Of a stretch of 64,000 bases of DNA, positions 8,201 to 17,600 are shown piece by piece. How positions within the stretch are numbered: position 1 is the stretch's first letter; the number at the start of each line of letters is the position of its first letter. The translations under genes were made by a program, and so were the position numbers. The notes below the pieces were generated by a model. That model saw only the letters and a list, made by a program, of their open reading frames with translations. It ran no database searches and was not told the DNA's origin. Location: positions 1,984,001-2,048,000 of the forward strand of contig OZ223471.1 of NCBI GenBank assembly GCA_965140775.1, in the 5' to 3' direction. Source of the stretch: UBA6244 sp965140775 (GTDB lineage: Bacteria > Bacteroidota > Bacteroidia > Bacteroidales > F082).

Positions 8201-11200
8201 ACGGTTAAGGTGACATCGTAGCTTTGGTCGTTGGCATAAACATGACTGGTGTTGCCACTGTTGGGTGCCAGGATGGTTTCGGTATTGCCATCGTCAAAGT
8301 CCCATTCCCATTTTACAATGGCGCCATTGGGGCTGTTGCTCAGGTTTAAGAAGAAGATGGTATCGCCTACGCAGGTGGGCTGACTGTACTCAAAGCCGGC
8401 CTGTGGCAGGGGGTTCACCGTTACCGTTTGGGTTTGGGTGGCCGTGCAGCCATCGGTGGTTTGTACGGTCAGGGTTACCTGGTAGTCGCCGGGGCTGTCG
8501 TAGGTGTTTTCGGGATCGGGCTGCTGGCTGGTGTGGCCATCGCCAAAGTCCCAAAAGTATTGATCCAGTCCTGTCAGATCGGTGATGGTAAAGCTTACCG
8601 GTTCATGCATACAGGCGGGGGTGAAAGTAAAGTCCACTTCGGGGGCATCGGTGATGGTGATTTCTATGGTGTCGGCATCCGTGCAGTTGCTTTGGCTTTG
8701 AATGCTTAAGGTGACTTCATAGGTGCCCGGACCGCTGAACAAGTGGGTGGGATCGCTCTGGCTGCTCTGGTTGGAGGATCCACTGGCGGGGTCGCCAAAG
8801 TTCCACTGCCATGCAATGATGCTGCCGGCGCCGTTTTCACTGCTCACATCATGGAAGCTGATGGGTCCGCTCATGCAGCCCGCATCGTAGTCGATCTGGG
8901 CAATGGGTGATGGGGTGATGGTGACGTCCTGGCTATTGGTTGCCTGACAGCCATCGCTGGTGGTGACCGTTAACATGGCGGTGTAGGTGCCTGTACCTGG
9001 GTAAATGTGGCTTACATCGGGATCGTCGGGGAAGTTGATGGTTGCTGTATTGCCATCGCCAAAGTCCCACTCCCAGGTGGTGAGATAGCCGCTCAGGGGA
9101 ATGCTGTAGTCTTCAAAGAAGGTTTCTGAGTTCTCGCAATTGGGACTGCTGATGGAAAACATGCTGATGGGCTCGGGCATCACTTCTACCTGGTGGGTAA
9201 CGCTGTTGGTATATCCCAGGGTGTCGATAATGGTGAGGGTGACATTGTACATGTTCGCGTTGACATAGGTGTGCAGGGGATCTTGGTTGTTGCTGCCTGT
9301 TCCATCGCCAAAGTCCCAATCGTAGATGGCCACGGCGCCCACGTCGGTAACGCTGGCATCGGTGGTGAACTGGATGGGGGTGTTTTCGCAGGCGTTGTCC
9401 CAGCTAAAATCCACCGGGGGTAGTCCGCCTACATGGACTTGTATCACGGTTTCAAAGGTGCAGCCGTTCACATCGGTGACGGTCAGGCTCACGTCGTAGT
9501 CGCCGGGGTTGGTGTAGGTGTGGGTTGCATTTTGTCCCGTGGCTGTGCCGCCATCGGCAAAGTCCCAGGCCCAGTTGGTGATGGTGCTGCCGCTGGTGGC
9601 AAAAAAGCCGATGTTGTCGCCTGCCTGGGCGGGGTTGGGGGCCCAGGTGAAGGTGGCATTGGGGGTGTTGGGGGCTTGCACAGTCTTGGTGATGCTGTCG
9701 CTGCACCCATAGGTCAGGCTATCGCTGGTGAACACCAGTTTGACATCGTAGAAGCCTCCCGTGGCATAGGTGTGTACGGGATTGGGGACATCGGAGGTGC
9801 TGCCATCACCAAAGTCCCAGAGTCTGCTATAGGGCTGATAGCCCGGGGGCAGGGTGCTGTTGTCGGTAAAGGCAAACAGGTTGCAGCCGCTCATGGTATA
9901 ACTAAAGTCGGCTGTGGGGGTGGGTACCACGATAATCTCTCCTGTGGCAGTTGCGGAGCAGCCTGCCGAGTCGGTGGCGGTTAAGGTGACGGTGTAGGTG
10001 CCGCCATTGGTGTAGCTGTGCACGGGGTTTTGGTCTTCGCTGATGCCGCCATCGCCAAAGTCCCACCACCAGAATTCGATGCCTGTATCGGCTGTGCCTT
10101 GGAAAGTGGTCAAGCTTTGGGCGCAGGTGGGTGAATCAAAGATTTGCATGCTCACCTGTGGGATGGGGTTGATGGTGACTTGTTGGCTCAGACTGTTCTG
10201 GCACAGGTTGGTGTCGGTGATGTAGAGGATCACGTCATAAGTTCCGGGGTTGTCGAACACATGTCCGGCATATTGTCCGGTGGTGTCGTGGCCATCGTCG
10301 AAGCTCCAGTACCAATCGGTGATGGGGGTGCCCGAAGCACCGTAGAAGAAGGTGGTGTCCATCAAACAGGTGGGCTCGGGATCCCAGGTGTAGTAGATGG
10401 TGGGGGTGTTGGGGACGATCACGGGCATTGTCACAGTGTTGGAACAGGTGTAGCCTGAGCTGTCGGCGGTGACGGTGAGGGTGACGTTGTAGAGGCCGCC
10501 GGTGGAATACGTATGTCGTGGATGTATCCAATCACTTGAGGAGCCATCGCCAAATTCCCAGAGCCATTCCACCAAGTAATAATTGACTGGCGGAGTACTT
10601 AAGTCGGTGAATTGTACTGTAAGACATGAATCAATTATATAGCTGAAATCGGCAATGGGATCGTGAATCGTAACCGGATCTTTTGCCAGGGCATAATATC
10701 CCAACGAAGGTTCCGGATTTACGTTAACCCAATTGGTTGTATTGATGGTGTTTGAAAGGGGAGCTATCAATGGGTTCGTATTGGGAAATGAACTTGGTTC
10801 AAAATAGGCAACGCGTGCAATATCTGAACCTCCGATATTCATGAAGGGAAATTTGTAGGCTTTTATTTTCAGGTCTCCCGAGCTTCCCATTCCATCGTCC
10901 ACTTGCCAGCCACCATCGGTTTGCAATCCGTAATCCGGGGCGGTGGGGTTGGCCAACAACCAATTGGTAACCATGCCATTATCAAACTTAACCCCTATGG
11001 TGTTCATAGGGTCGGAGGGCAGCGACACGTCCAAAAGGTACATTTTTGTGTAATCACCCACAGGATAGTGGTATTCCTGCCCCATATGCAGTGAGCGTAT
11101 TAAGCGGCCAATCACATAGTTGCTGTTGGTGCTCACATTGTTGAACCACACGGCATTTACATCAGGGTTGTTAACTTTCAGGAAAGTGTAATCCATATCA

Positions 11201-11613
11201 CAAATGGCCTTACCTCCGGTTAAGGACAACAAGGTATCAAGTTCAATTCCACTGTTGGTGAAATGTGCATTTGCCGTACCATTGTTGATAGCCAAAGTTC
11301 CAAACCTGATAACTTCTGAGAGCGTCAGATTAAAGTCCCTGTTTCCGGTAATCTCGATTGTTCCGTTACCAAAATAGGGATTCAGCGGAGTATCAATTGT
11401 GATATTTGCCACCTGAACGGTGTTGTTGTTCACTATCATTTTGTTATTGTTCAACAACGAACTGTTGGAAATATTCACAACGTTTCCATATACGCCTATT
11501 ACCTCATTGGAATATACCACTTCGCTTTCCATTCCCAATTGGGCTAACAGCGAAACGGGAAAAACCATCAGGAGAATAAACAACATCGACCATATTTTCT
11601 TTAAGTATTTCAT
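5248..11613 (-). CDS. giant PKD-repeat surface protein with T9SS type B (gliding motility) C-terminal domain
   Basis: This is a 2121-residue secreted protein. A signal peptide (residues 1-24, ending LLAQ) is followed by a unique region to about residue 320 with repeated asparagine-rich strands. Next come about 20 PKD domains, each marked by a W-D/N-F-G-D-G or G-D-P core (WDFGDG, WNFGDP, WEFGDG and variants) and roughly 85-95 residues long. The C-terminus (YVPNAFSPSVADPTF ... GWDGTYEGQPLPTGTYIW) is the T9SS type B sorting domain (TIGR04131, gliding motility-associated). By family it is a large adhesin or motility-type filament exported by the T9SS, probably with the PorP/SprF protein 12 bp downstream. 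Base composition shifts visibly around 10,530: the PKD array is G+C-rich and the N-terminal part is A+T-richer, which suggests array expansion or recombination. The gene begins 59 bp after the stop of the giant repeat protein and may share its transcript. Confidence 0.93.
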   Translation of the reverse strand: MKYLKKIWSMLFILLMVFPVSLLAQLGMESEVVYSNEVIGVYGNVVNISNSSLLNNNKMIVNNNTVQVANITIDTPLNPYFGNGTIEITGNRDFNLTLSEVIRFGTLAINNGTANAHFTNSGIELDTLLSLTGGKAICDMDYTFLKVNNPDVNAVWFNNVSTNSNYVIGRLIRSLHMGQEYHYPVGDYTKMYLLDVSLPSDPMNTIGVKFDNGMVTNWLLANPTAPDYGLQTDGGWQVDDGMGSSGDLKIKAYKFPFMNIGGSDIARVAYFEPSSFPNTNPLIAPLSNTINTTNWVNVNPEPSLGYYALAKDPVTIHDPIADFSYIIDSCLTVQFTDLSTPPVNYYLVEWLWEFGDGSSSDWIHPRHTYSTGGLYNVTLTVTADSSGYTCSNTVTMPVIVPNTPTIYYTWDPEPTCLMDTTFFYGASGTPITDWYWSFDDGHDTTGQYAGHVFDNPGTYDVILYITDTNLCQNSLSQQVTINPIPQVSMQIFDSPTCAQSLTTFQGTADTGIEFWWWDFGDGGISEDQNPVHSYTNGGTYTVTLTATDSAGCSATATGEIIVVPTPTADFSYTMSGCNLFAFTDNSTLPPGYQPYSRLWDFGDGSTSDVPNPVHTYATGGFYDVKLVFTSDSLTYGCSDSITKTVQAPNTPNATFTWAPNPAQAGDNIGFFATSGSTITNWAWDFADGGTATGQNATHTYTNPGDYDVSLTVTDVNGCTFETVIQVHVGGLPPVDFSWDNACENTPIQFTTDASVTDVGAVAIYDWDFGDGTGSNNQDPLHTYVNANMYNVTLTIIDTLGYTNSVTHQVEVMPEPISMFSISSPNCENSETFFEDYSIPLSGYLTTWEWDFGDGNTATINFPDDPDVSHIYPGTGTYTAMLTVTTSDGCQATNSQDVTITPSPIAQIDYDAGCMSGPISFHDVSSENGAGSIIAWQWNFGDPASGSSNQSSQSDPTHLFSGPGTYEVTLSIQSQSNCTDADTIEITITDAPEVDFTFTPACMHEPVSFTITDLTGLDQYFWDFGDGHTSQQPDPENTYDSPGDYQVTLTVQTTDGCTATQTQTVTVNPLPQAGFEYSQPTCVGDTIFFLNLSNSPNGAIVKWEWDFDDGNTETILAPNSGNTSHVYANDQSYDVTLTVTDSDSCQNTVTRTVISVASPVAEFNWEDACFGQPTQFYDLTNNTPDIGSWYWDFGDPLSGNTNTSTYQNPTHVFSSPGDYTVTLIVTNTQGCDDTITHDLSVNPAPDVSFTMSSDTLCANTPVSFAGTSTAQISTWYWDFGDGGYALTQNADYLYNAPGTYTVTLTITDLAGCEASTSEQIVVKDPPLANFSYQNACLGDTTYFTDESYSQLGYIAGWEWDLGDGSTANIQNPTHLYATNDDFQVTLIATDNYGCADTIRQWVKVRTRPIAKIESFVQVCDPAGQVYFFDGSEPGADGSPIQTWEWNLNEGYYSTEIDPEYIYDITDTCYQVTLTVTDDNACYSTDTVEVCVFGQLEVEITADQVCLTQPTTFYAHYLPENDSVASYSWNFHDGTPQITTYHDSIQHTFANPGLYNVELMAVDTNGCSAYASLEITIDSLPTPRFSYEAGACDTPMQFTDESLHGGNFIQSWLWDFGDPLSSEPNTSTAQNPTHLYSPNDSSYQVKLIVTNFTGCTDSLTRTVYTRACLIANFYVPDTINLCALTEVCFADSSVFLTQNGNITQWDWDFGDGTTESYTNFQSHACHSYQDNQGGTYQVTLTVTGEIGTQIYTNTITKEVLIRPTPMAAIIVQNNCLGDMTFFTDGSETYSEPITTWRWDFGDTSTDADTAIIANPTYLYPAYDNYLTELIVANRWGCTDTTTTEVTIYKPPTAEFSWAETCQGYYTYFTDESTADSAQITNYFWHFGDPYTMDSVSDLQNPYHIYDSIDSYTVTMQITDANFCRSQISHEIEIYPVPTALFTLTEDWEGRQGQVKLDNLSEGATDYFWDFDDTYTTTEESPIHQYEYDSDPIYNLTLVATNTYGCPDTLIYPYELLFTGLYVPNAFSPSVADPTFNTFKPVGINLSEYKLEVFSSWGNLVFSSTLLENGQVAEGWDGTYEGQPLPTGTYIWRITARFSDDSYWRGSDNGDGNLETHGTVTLIR

Positions 11614-11672
11614 CTGTCAATTTTTAATTAGTGATTACCTCTTTTCTTTCATTAATTATGAGAGGAAATAAA

Positions 11673-14600
11673 TTAATCATTGGATTTCTCTACTTTCAAC
11701 AATAAGGCATCGATCAGTTGCTGTTGCTTCTTTATCAACTCACGAAGTTCCTGAATGGCTTCCTGATGAAGGCTGTTTTCCGACTGTAGTTGTTCAATGG
11801 TTTTCTGCAATTTGGCTATTTCTTCAGTAAGATTTTGATTGGAGCTGTTCTGTCCACGCGGGGCAGGTAAGAGTTTTTCCTCCGGAAGCGGAATGTCATT
11901 CCCATCCATGTCAGCCAGATAAACCAATTTTACTCCGCTGAGTTCTTCCAACAAGCGCATGGCCTTCATCATGTCCACGTTTACCTGTTGTTTAAGATCC
12001 TTGTTGGTTGAATAGAAACTCCAGGCCATTTCGTGAGATCTGGGCATTAATTCAAAATGGTGGGGGGATATTTGAGTTACATTTCCTGCTGCATCGGCTG
12101 CAAATATTTCTCCAATTGAATTGTCATAATGAATATTGGCATTGGCATTGTCGTTAAAATAAATGTAATTACCTGTGCCGGGGGCAGCTCCTGAATTGGG
12201 CGTTTTTAAAAACAGGTCGCCTACCAAAATTGTGGCACCATCCTGGCCGGGATCTGTTTGCCAATTTCCTATTACATTGACGTAATCACTGGTTATATCA
12301 TATGCTGCCTGATACCCTATACCGGTAACATAGTCCCCTGTATTATCGCGGCCGGCTTCAAAGCCAATGGTGTTAACATAATTCCCTGTGTTATTATATA
12401 CGCTTTTATATCCAAAACCGTTGACATTACTACCCTCATTTTGGAACCCTGCTAGCTCACCAAAAGCATTTACACCCGAGCCTGTATTGGTTTTTACGGC
12501 ATTCACTCCAAAGCCATTCACATTACTTCCGGTATTGGAATATCCTGCTTGATTACCCATGACATTGACACTGTTGCCTATATTATGCCAGCCTGCAGCG
12601 GCACCCAAGGCATTGAGGTTGATACCGGCATTTTTTAGTGCCGCGGTGTAACCAATGGCGTTAACTTGTGCTGTCCCCGTTACAGTCATTTGTTGAGCGG
12701 CCCATTTACCAATAGCAATCACATTACTGGTGGCTCCGGATGGTGCGTTGAATGATTGATATCCGAGACTTATAATTCCCGTTCCATTTATATTTGAAGT
12801 GGAAGCAATTCTGGATATAATGTTTTTATTGACATCGATCCATACATCAAGATCAATATTGGAAGTGCTGGCATCTTCACTTGTGTAGGTATAAGTGCCG
12901 TTATTGTTGTCCACCAGGGTAGTGATGGTTTCCGAAGGCAGGGCGGCGGCATTCAAAAATGAACCTCCATCCGCTCCTACAGAGATGAGGTTTGCGGCAT
13001 CGGAAGATACCACATCAGCAGTTGTGATGGTGCCATCTTCGTTGGTATAAGTTACCACACCGGAGGTGTTGTTTTGAGACAAGGAAGTGGTTGTTTCATT
13101 CCAGTCTGTTACTGTTCCATCCTCACTTGTATAGGTAAAACTTCCATCGGTATTGTCCACAAGGGTAGTGATGGTTTCCGAAGGCAGAGAAGATGCATCC
13201 AAATAGGTACCACCATCAGCTCCGGCAGAGATGAGGTTTCCTGCATCGGAAGAAATGATTTCGGCGGTGGTAGCGACCCCATTTTCATCGGTGTAGGTAA
13301 TGTTTCCTGTGAGGTTGTCCTGGGTCAGAGAGGTGAGTGTTTCACTCCAGGTGACCACTGTTCCAGCTGCATCTGTAAAGGTGAAGGTGCCATCGCCATT
13401 GTCCACGAGGGTTCCCTTGGCGTCGAAGTTGGTGATGGTTCCGTTTTCACTGGTGTAGGTGAAGGTACCATTGCCGTTGTCAGTCAGTGTGGTGATGGTT
13501 TCCGAAGGCAGAGAAGATGCATCCAAATAGGTACCTCCATCAGCTCCTGCGGAGATGAGGTTTCCTGCATCGGAAGAAATGATTTCGGCGGTGGTAGCCA
13601 GGCCATTTTCATCGGTGTAGGTAATGTTTCCGGTGAGGTTGTCCTGCGCCAGAGAGGTGAGTGTTTCACTCCAGGTGACCACTGTTCCGGCTGCATCTGT
13701 AAAGGTGAAGGTGCCGTCGCCATTGTCCACGAGGGTTCCCTTGGCGTCGAAGTTGGTGATGGTTCCGTTTTCACTGGTGTAGGTGAAGGTACCATTGCCG
13801 TTGTCGGTCAGGGTGGTGATGGTTTCCGAAGGCAGAGAAGATGCATCCAGATAGGTACCACCGTCAGCTCCTGCGGAGATGAGGTTTCCTGCATCGGAAG
13901 AAATGATTTCGGCGGTGGTAGCCAGGCCATTTTCATCGGTGTAGGTGATGTTTCCGGTGAGGTTGTCCTGCGCCAGAGAGGTGAGTGTTTCACTCCAGGT
14001 GACCACTGTTCCTGCTGCATCGGTGAAGGTGAAGGTGCCATCGCCATTGTCGGTTAAAGTTCCTTTGGCATCGAAGGTGGTGATGTTACCACCGGCATCG
14101 GTGAAAGTGAAAGTGCCATTGCCATTGTCCACGAGGGTTCCCTTGGCGTCGAAGTTGGTGATGGTTCCGTTTTCACTGGTGTAGGTGAAGGTACCATTGC
14201 CGTTGTCGGTCAGGGTAGTGATGGTTTCATTGTTGGGAATGGCCGTCACATCCAAATAAGTACCACCATCAGCTCCTGCGGAGATGAGGTTTCCTGCATC
14301 GGAAGAAATGATTTCGGCGGTGGTAGCCAGGCCATTTTCATCGGTGTAGGTAATGTTTCCGGTGAGGTTGTCCTGGGTCAGAGAGGTGAGTGTTTCACTC
14401 CAGGTGACCACTGTTCCAGCTGCATCTGTAAAGGTGAAGGTGCCGTCGCCATTGTCCACGAGGGTTCCCTTGGCGTCGAAGTTGGTGATGGTTCCGTTTT
14501 CACTGGTGTAGGTGAAGGTACCATTGCCGTTGTCAGTCAGTGTGGTGATAGTTTCATTGTTGGGAATGGCCGTCACATCCAAATAGGTACCACCATCAGC

Positions 14601-17600
14601 TCCTGCGGAGATGAGGTTTCCGGCATCGGAAGAAATGATTTCGGCGGTGGTAGCCACCCCATTTTCATCGGTGTAGGTGATGTTTCCGGTGATGTCGTCC
14701 TGCGCCAGAGAGGTGAGTGTTTCACTCCAGGTGACCACTGTTCCGGCCGCATCGGTAAAGGTGAAGGTACCGTCGCCATTGTCCACAAGTGTGCCTTTGG
14801 CATCGAAGGTGGTGATGTTACCACCGGCATCGGTGAAAGTGAAGGTACCATCGCCATTGTCCATGAGGGTTCCCTTGGCGTCGAAGTTGGTGATGGTTCC
14901 GTTTTCACTGGTGTAGGTGAAGGTACCATTGCCGTTGTCAGTCAGTGTGGTGATGGTTTCCGAAGGCAGAGAAGATGCATCCAGATAGGTACCACCGTCA
15001 GCTCCTGCGGAGATGAGGTTTCCTGCATCGGAAGAAATGATTTCGGCGGTGGTAGCGACCCCATTTTCATCGGTGTAGGTGATGTTTCCGGTTACATCGT
15101 CCTGAGCCAGAGAGGTGAGGGTTTCACTCCAGGTGACCACTGTTCCGGCCGCATCGGTAAAGGTGAAGGTTCCGTCGCCATTGTCGGTTAAAGTTCCTTT
15201 GGCATCGAAGGTGGTGATGTTACCACCGGCGTCGGTGAAAGTGAAAGTACCATCGCCATTGTCCATGAGTATTCCCTTGGCGTCGAAGTTGGTGATGGTT
15301 CCGTTTTCACTGGTGTAGGTGAAGGTACCATTGCCGTTGTCAGTCAGTGTGGTGATGGTTTCCGAAGGCAGAGAAGATGCATCCAGATAGGTACCACCGT
15401 CAGCTCCTGCGGAGATGAGGTTTCCTGCATCGGAAGAAATGATTTCGGCGGTGGTGGCCACGCCATTTTCATCGGTGTAGGTAATGTTTCCTGTGAGGTT
15501 ATCCTGGGCCAGAGAGGTGAGTGTTTCACTCCAGGTGACCACTGTTCCGGCGGCATCTGTAAAGGTGAAGGTGCCGTCGCCATTGTCGGTTAAAGTTCCT
15601 TTGGCATCGAAGGTGGTGATGTTACCACCGGCGTCGGTGAAAGTGAAAGTACCATCGCCATTGTCCATGAGTGTTCCCTTGGCGTCGAAGTTGGTGATGG
15701 TTCCGTTTTCACTGGTGTAGGTGAAGGTACCATTGCCGTTGTCAGTCAGTGTGGTGATGGTTTCCGAAGGCAGAGAAGATGCATCCAGATAGGTACCACC
15801 ATCAGCTCCTGCGGAGATGAGGTTTCCTGCATCGGAGGAAATGATTTCGGCGGTGGTGGCCACGCCATTTTCATCGGTGTAGGTAATGTTTCCTGTGAGG
15901 TTATCCTGGGCCAGAGAGGTGAGTGTTTCACTCCAGGTGACCACTGTTCCGGCTGCATCTGTAAAGGTGAAGGTGCCATCGCCATTGTCGGTTAAAGTTC
16001 CTTTGGCATCGAAGGTGGTGATGTTACCACCGGCGTCGGTGAAAGTGAAAGTACCATCGCCATTGTTCATGAGGGTTCCCTTGGCGTCGAAGTTGGTGAT
16101 GGTTCCGTTTTCACTGGTGTAGGTGAAGGTACCATTGCCGTTGTCAGTCAGCGTGGTGATGGTTTCCGAAGGCAGAGAAGATGCATCCAGATAGGTACCA
16201 CCATCAGCTCCTGCGGAGATGAGGTTTCCTGCATCGGAAGAAATGATTTCGGCGGTGGTAGCCAGGCCATTTTCATCGGTGTAGGTAATGTTTCCTGTGA
16301 GGTTGTCCTGGGCCAGAGAGGTGAGTGTTTCACTCCAGGTGACCACTGATCCTGCTGCATCGGTAAAGGTGAAGGTGCCATCGCCATTGTCGGTTAAAGT
16401 TCCTTTGGCATCGAAGGTGGTGATGTTACCACCGGCATCGGTGAAAGTGAAAGTACCATTGCCATTGTCCATGAGTGTTCCCTTGGCGTCGAAGTTGGTG
16501 ATGGTTCCGTTTTCACTGGTGTAGGTGAAGGTCCCATTGCCGTTGTCAGTCAGGGTGGTGATGGTTTCCGAAGGCAGAGAAGATGCATCCAGATAGGTAC
16601 CACCATCAGCTCCTGCGGAGATGAGGTTTCCTGCATCGGAAGAAATGATTTCGGCGGTGGTAGCCAGGCCATTTTCATCGGTGTAGGTAATGTTTCCGGT
16701 GAGGTTATCCTGCGCCAGAGAGGTGAGTGTTTCACTCCAGGTGACCACTGTTCCGGCGGCATCGGTAAAGGTGAAGGTGCCGTCGCCATTGTCCACGAGG
16801 GTTCCCTTGGCGTCGAAGTTGGTGATGGTTCCGTTTTCACTGGTGTAGGTGAAGGTACCATTGCCGTTGTCAGTCAGTGTGGTGATAGTTTCATTGTTGG
16901 GAATGGCCGTCACATCCAAATAGGTACCACCATCAGCTCCTGCGGAGATGAGGTTTCCGGCATCGGAAGAAATGATTTCGGCGGTGGTAGCGACCCCATT
17001 TTCATCGGTGTAGGTAATGTTTCCTGTGAGGTTGTCCTGAGTCAGAGAGGTGAGGGTTTCACTCCAGGTGACCACTGTTCCGGCTGCATCTGTAAAGGTG
17101 AAGGTGCCATCGCCATTGTCGGTTAAAGTTCCTTTGGCATCGAAGGTGGTGATGTTACCACCGGCGTCGGTGAAAGTGAAAGTACCATCGCCATTGTTCA
17201 TGAGGGTTCCCTTGGCGTCGAAGTTGGTGATGGTTCCGTTTTCACTGGTGTAGGTGAAGGTACCATTGCCGTTGTCAGTCAGTGTGGTGATGGTTTCCGA
17301 AGGCAGAGAAGATGCATCCAGATAGGTACCACCGTCAGCTCCTGCGGAGATGAGGTTTCCTGCATCGGAAGAAATGATTTCGGCGGTGGTAGCGACCCCA
17401 TTTTCATCGGTGTAGGTAATGTTTCCTGTGAGGTTGTCCTGGGTCAGAGAGGTGAGTGTTTCACTCCAGGTGACCACTGTTCCAGCTGCATCTGTAAAGG
17501 TGAAGGTGCCATCGCCATTGTCCACGAGGGTTCCCTTGGCGTCGAAGTTGGTGATGGTTCCGTTTTCACTGGTGTAGGTGAAGGTACCATTGCCGTTGTT

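Noticed and set aside
5300..10500. Many long open frames on the plus strand opposite the PKD gene (for example 6979-8208)
   Set aside because: They are antisense shadows of a G+C-rich repeated coding sequence; no family-like sequence, and the minus-strand protein is continuous with clear PKD domains.
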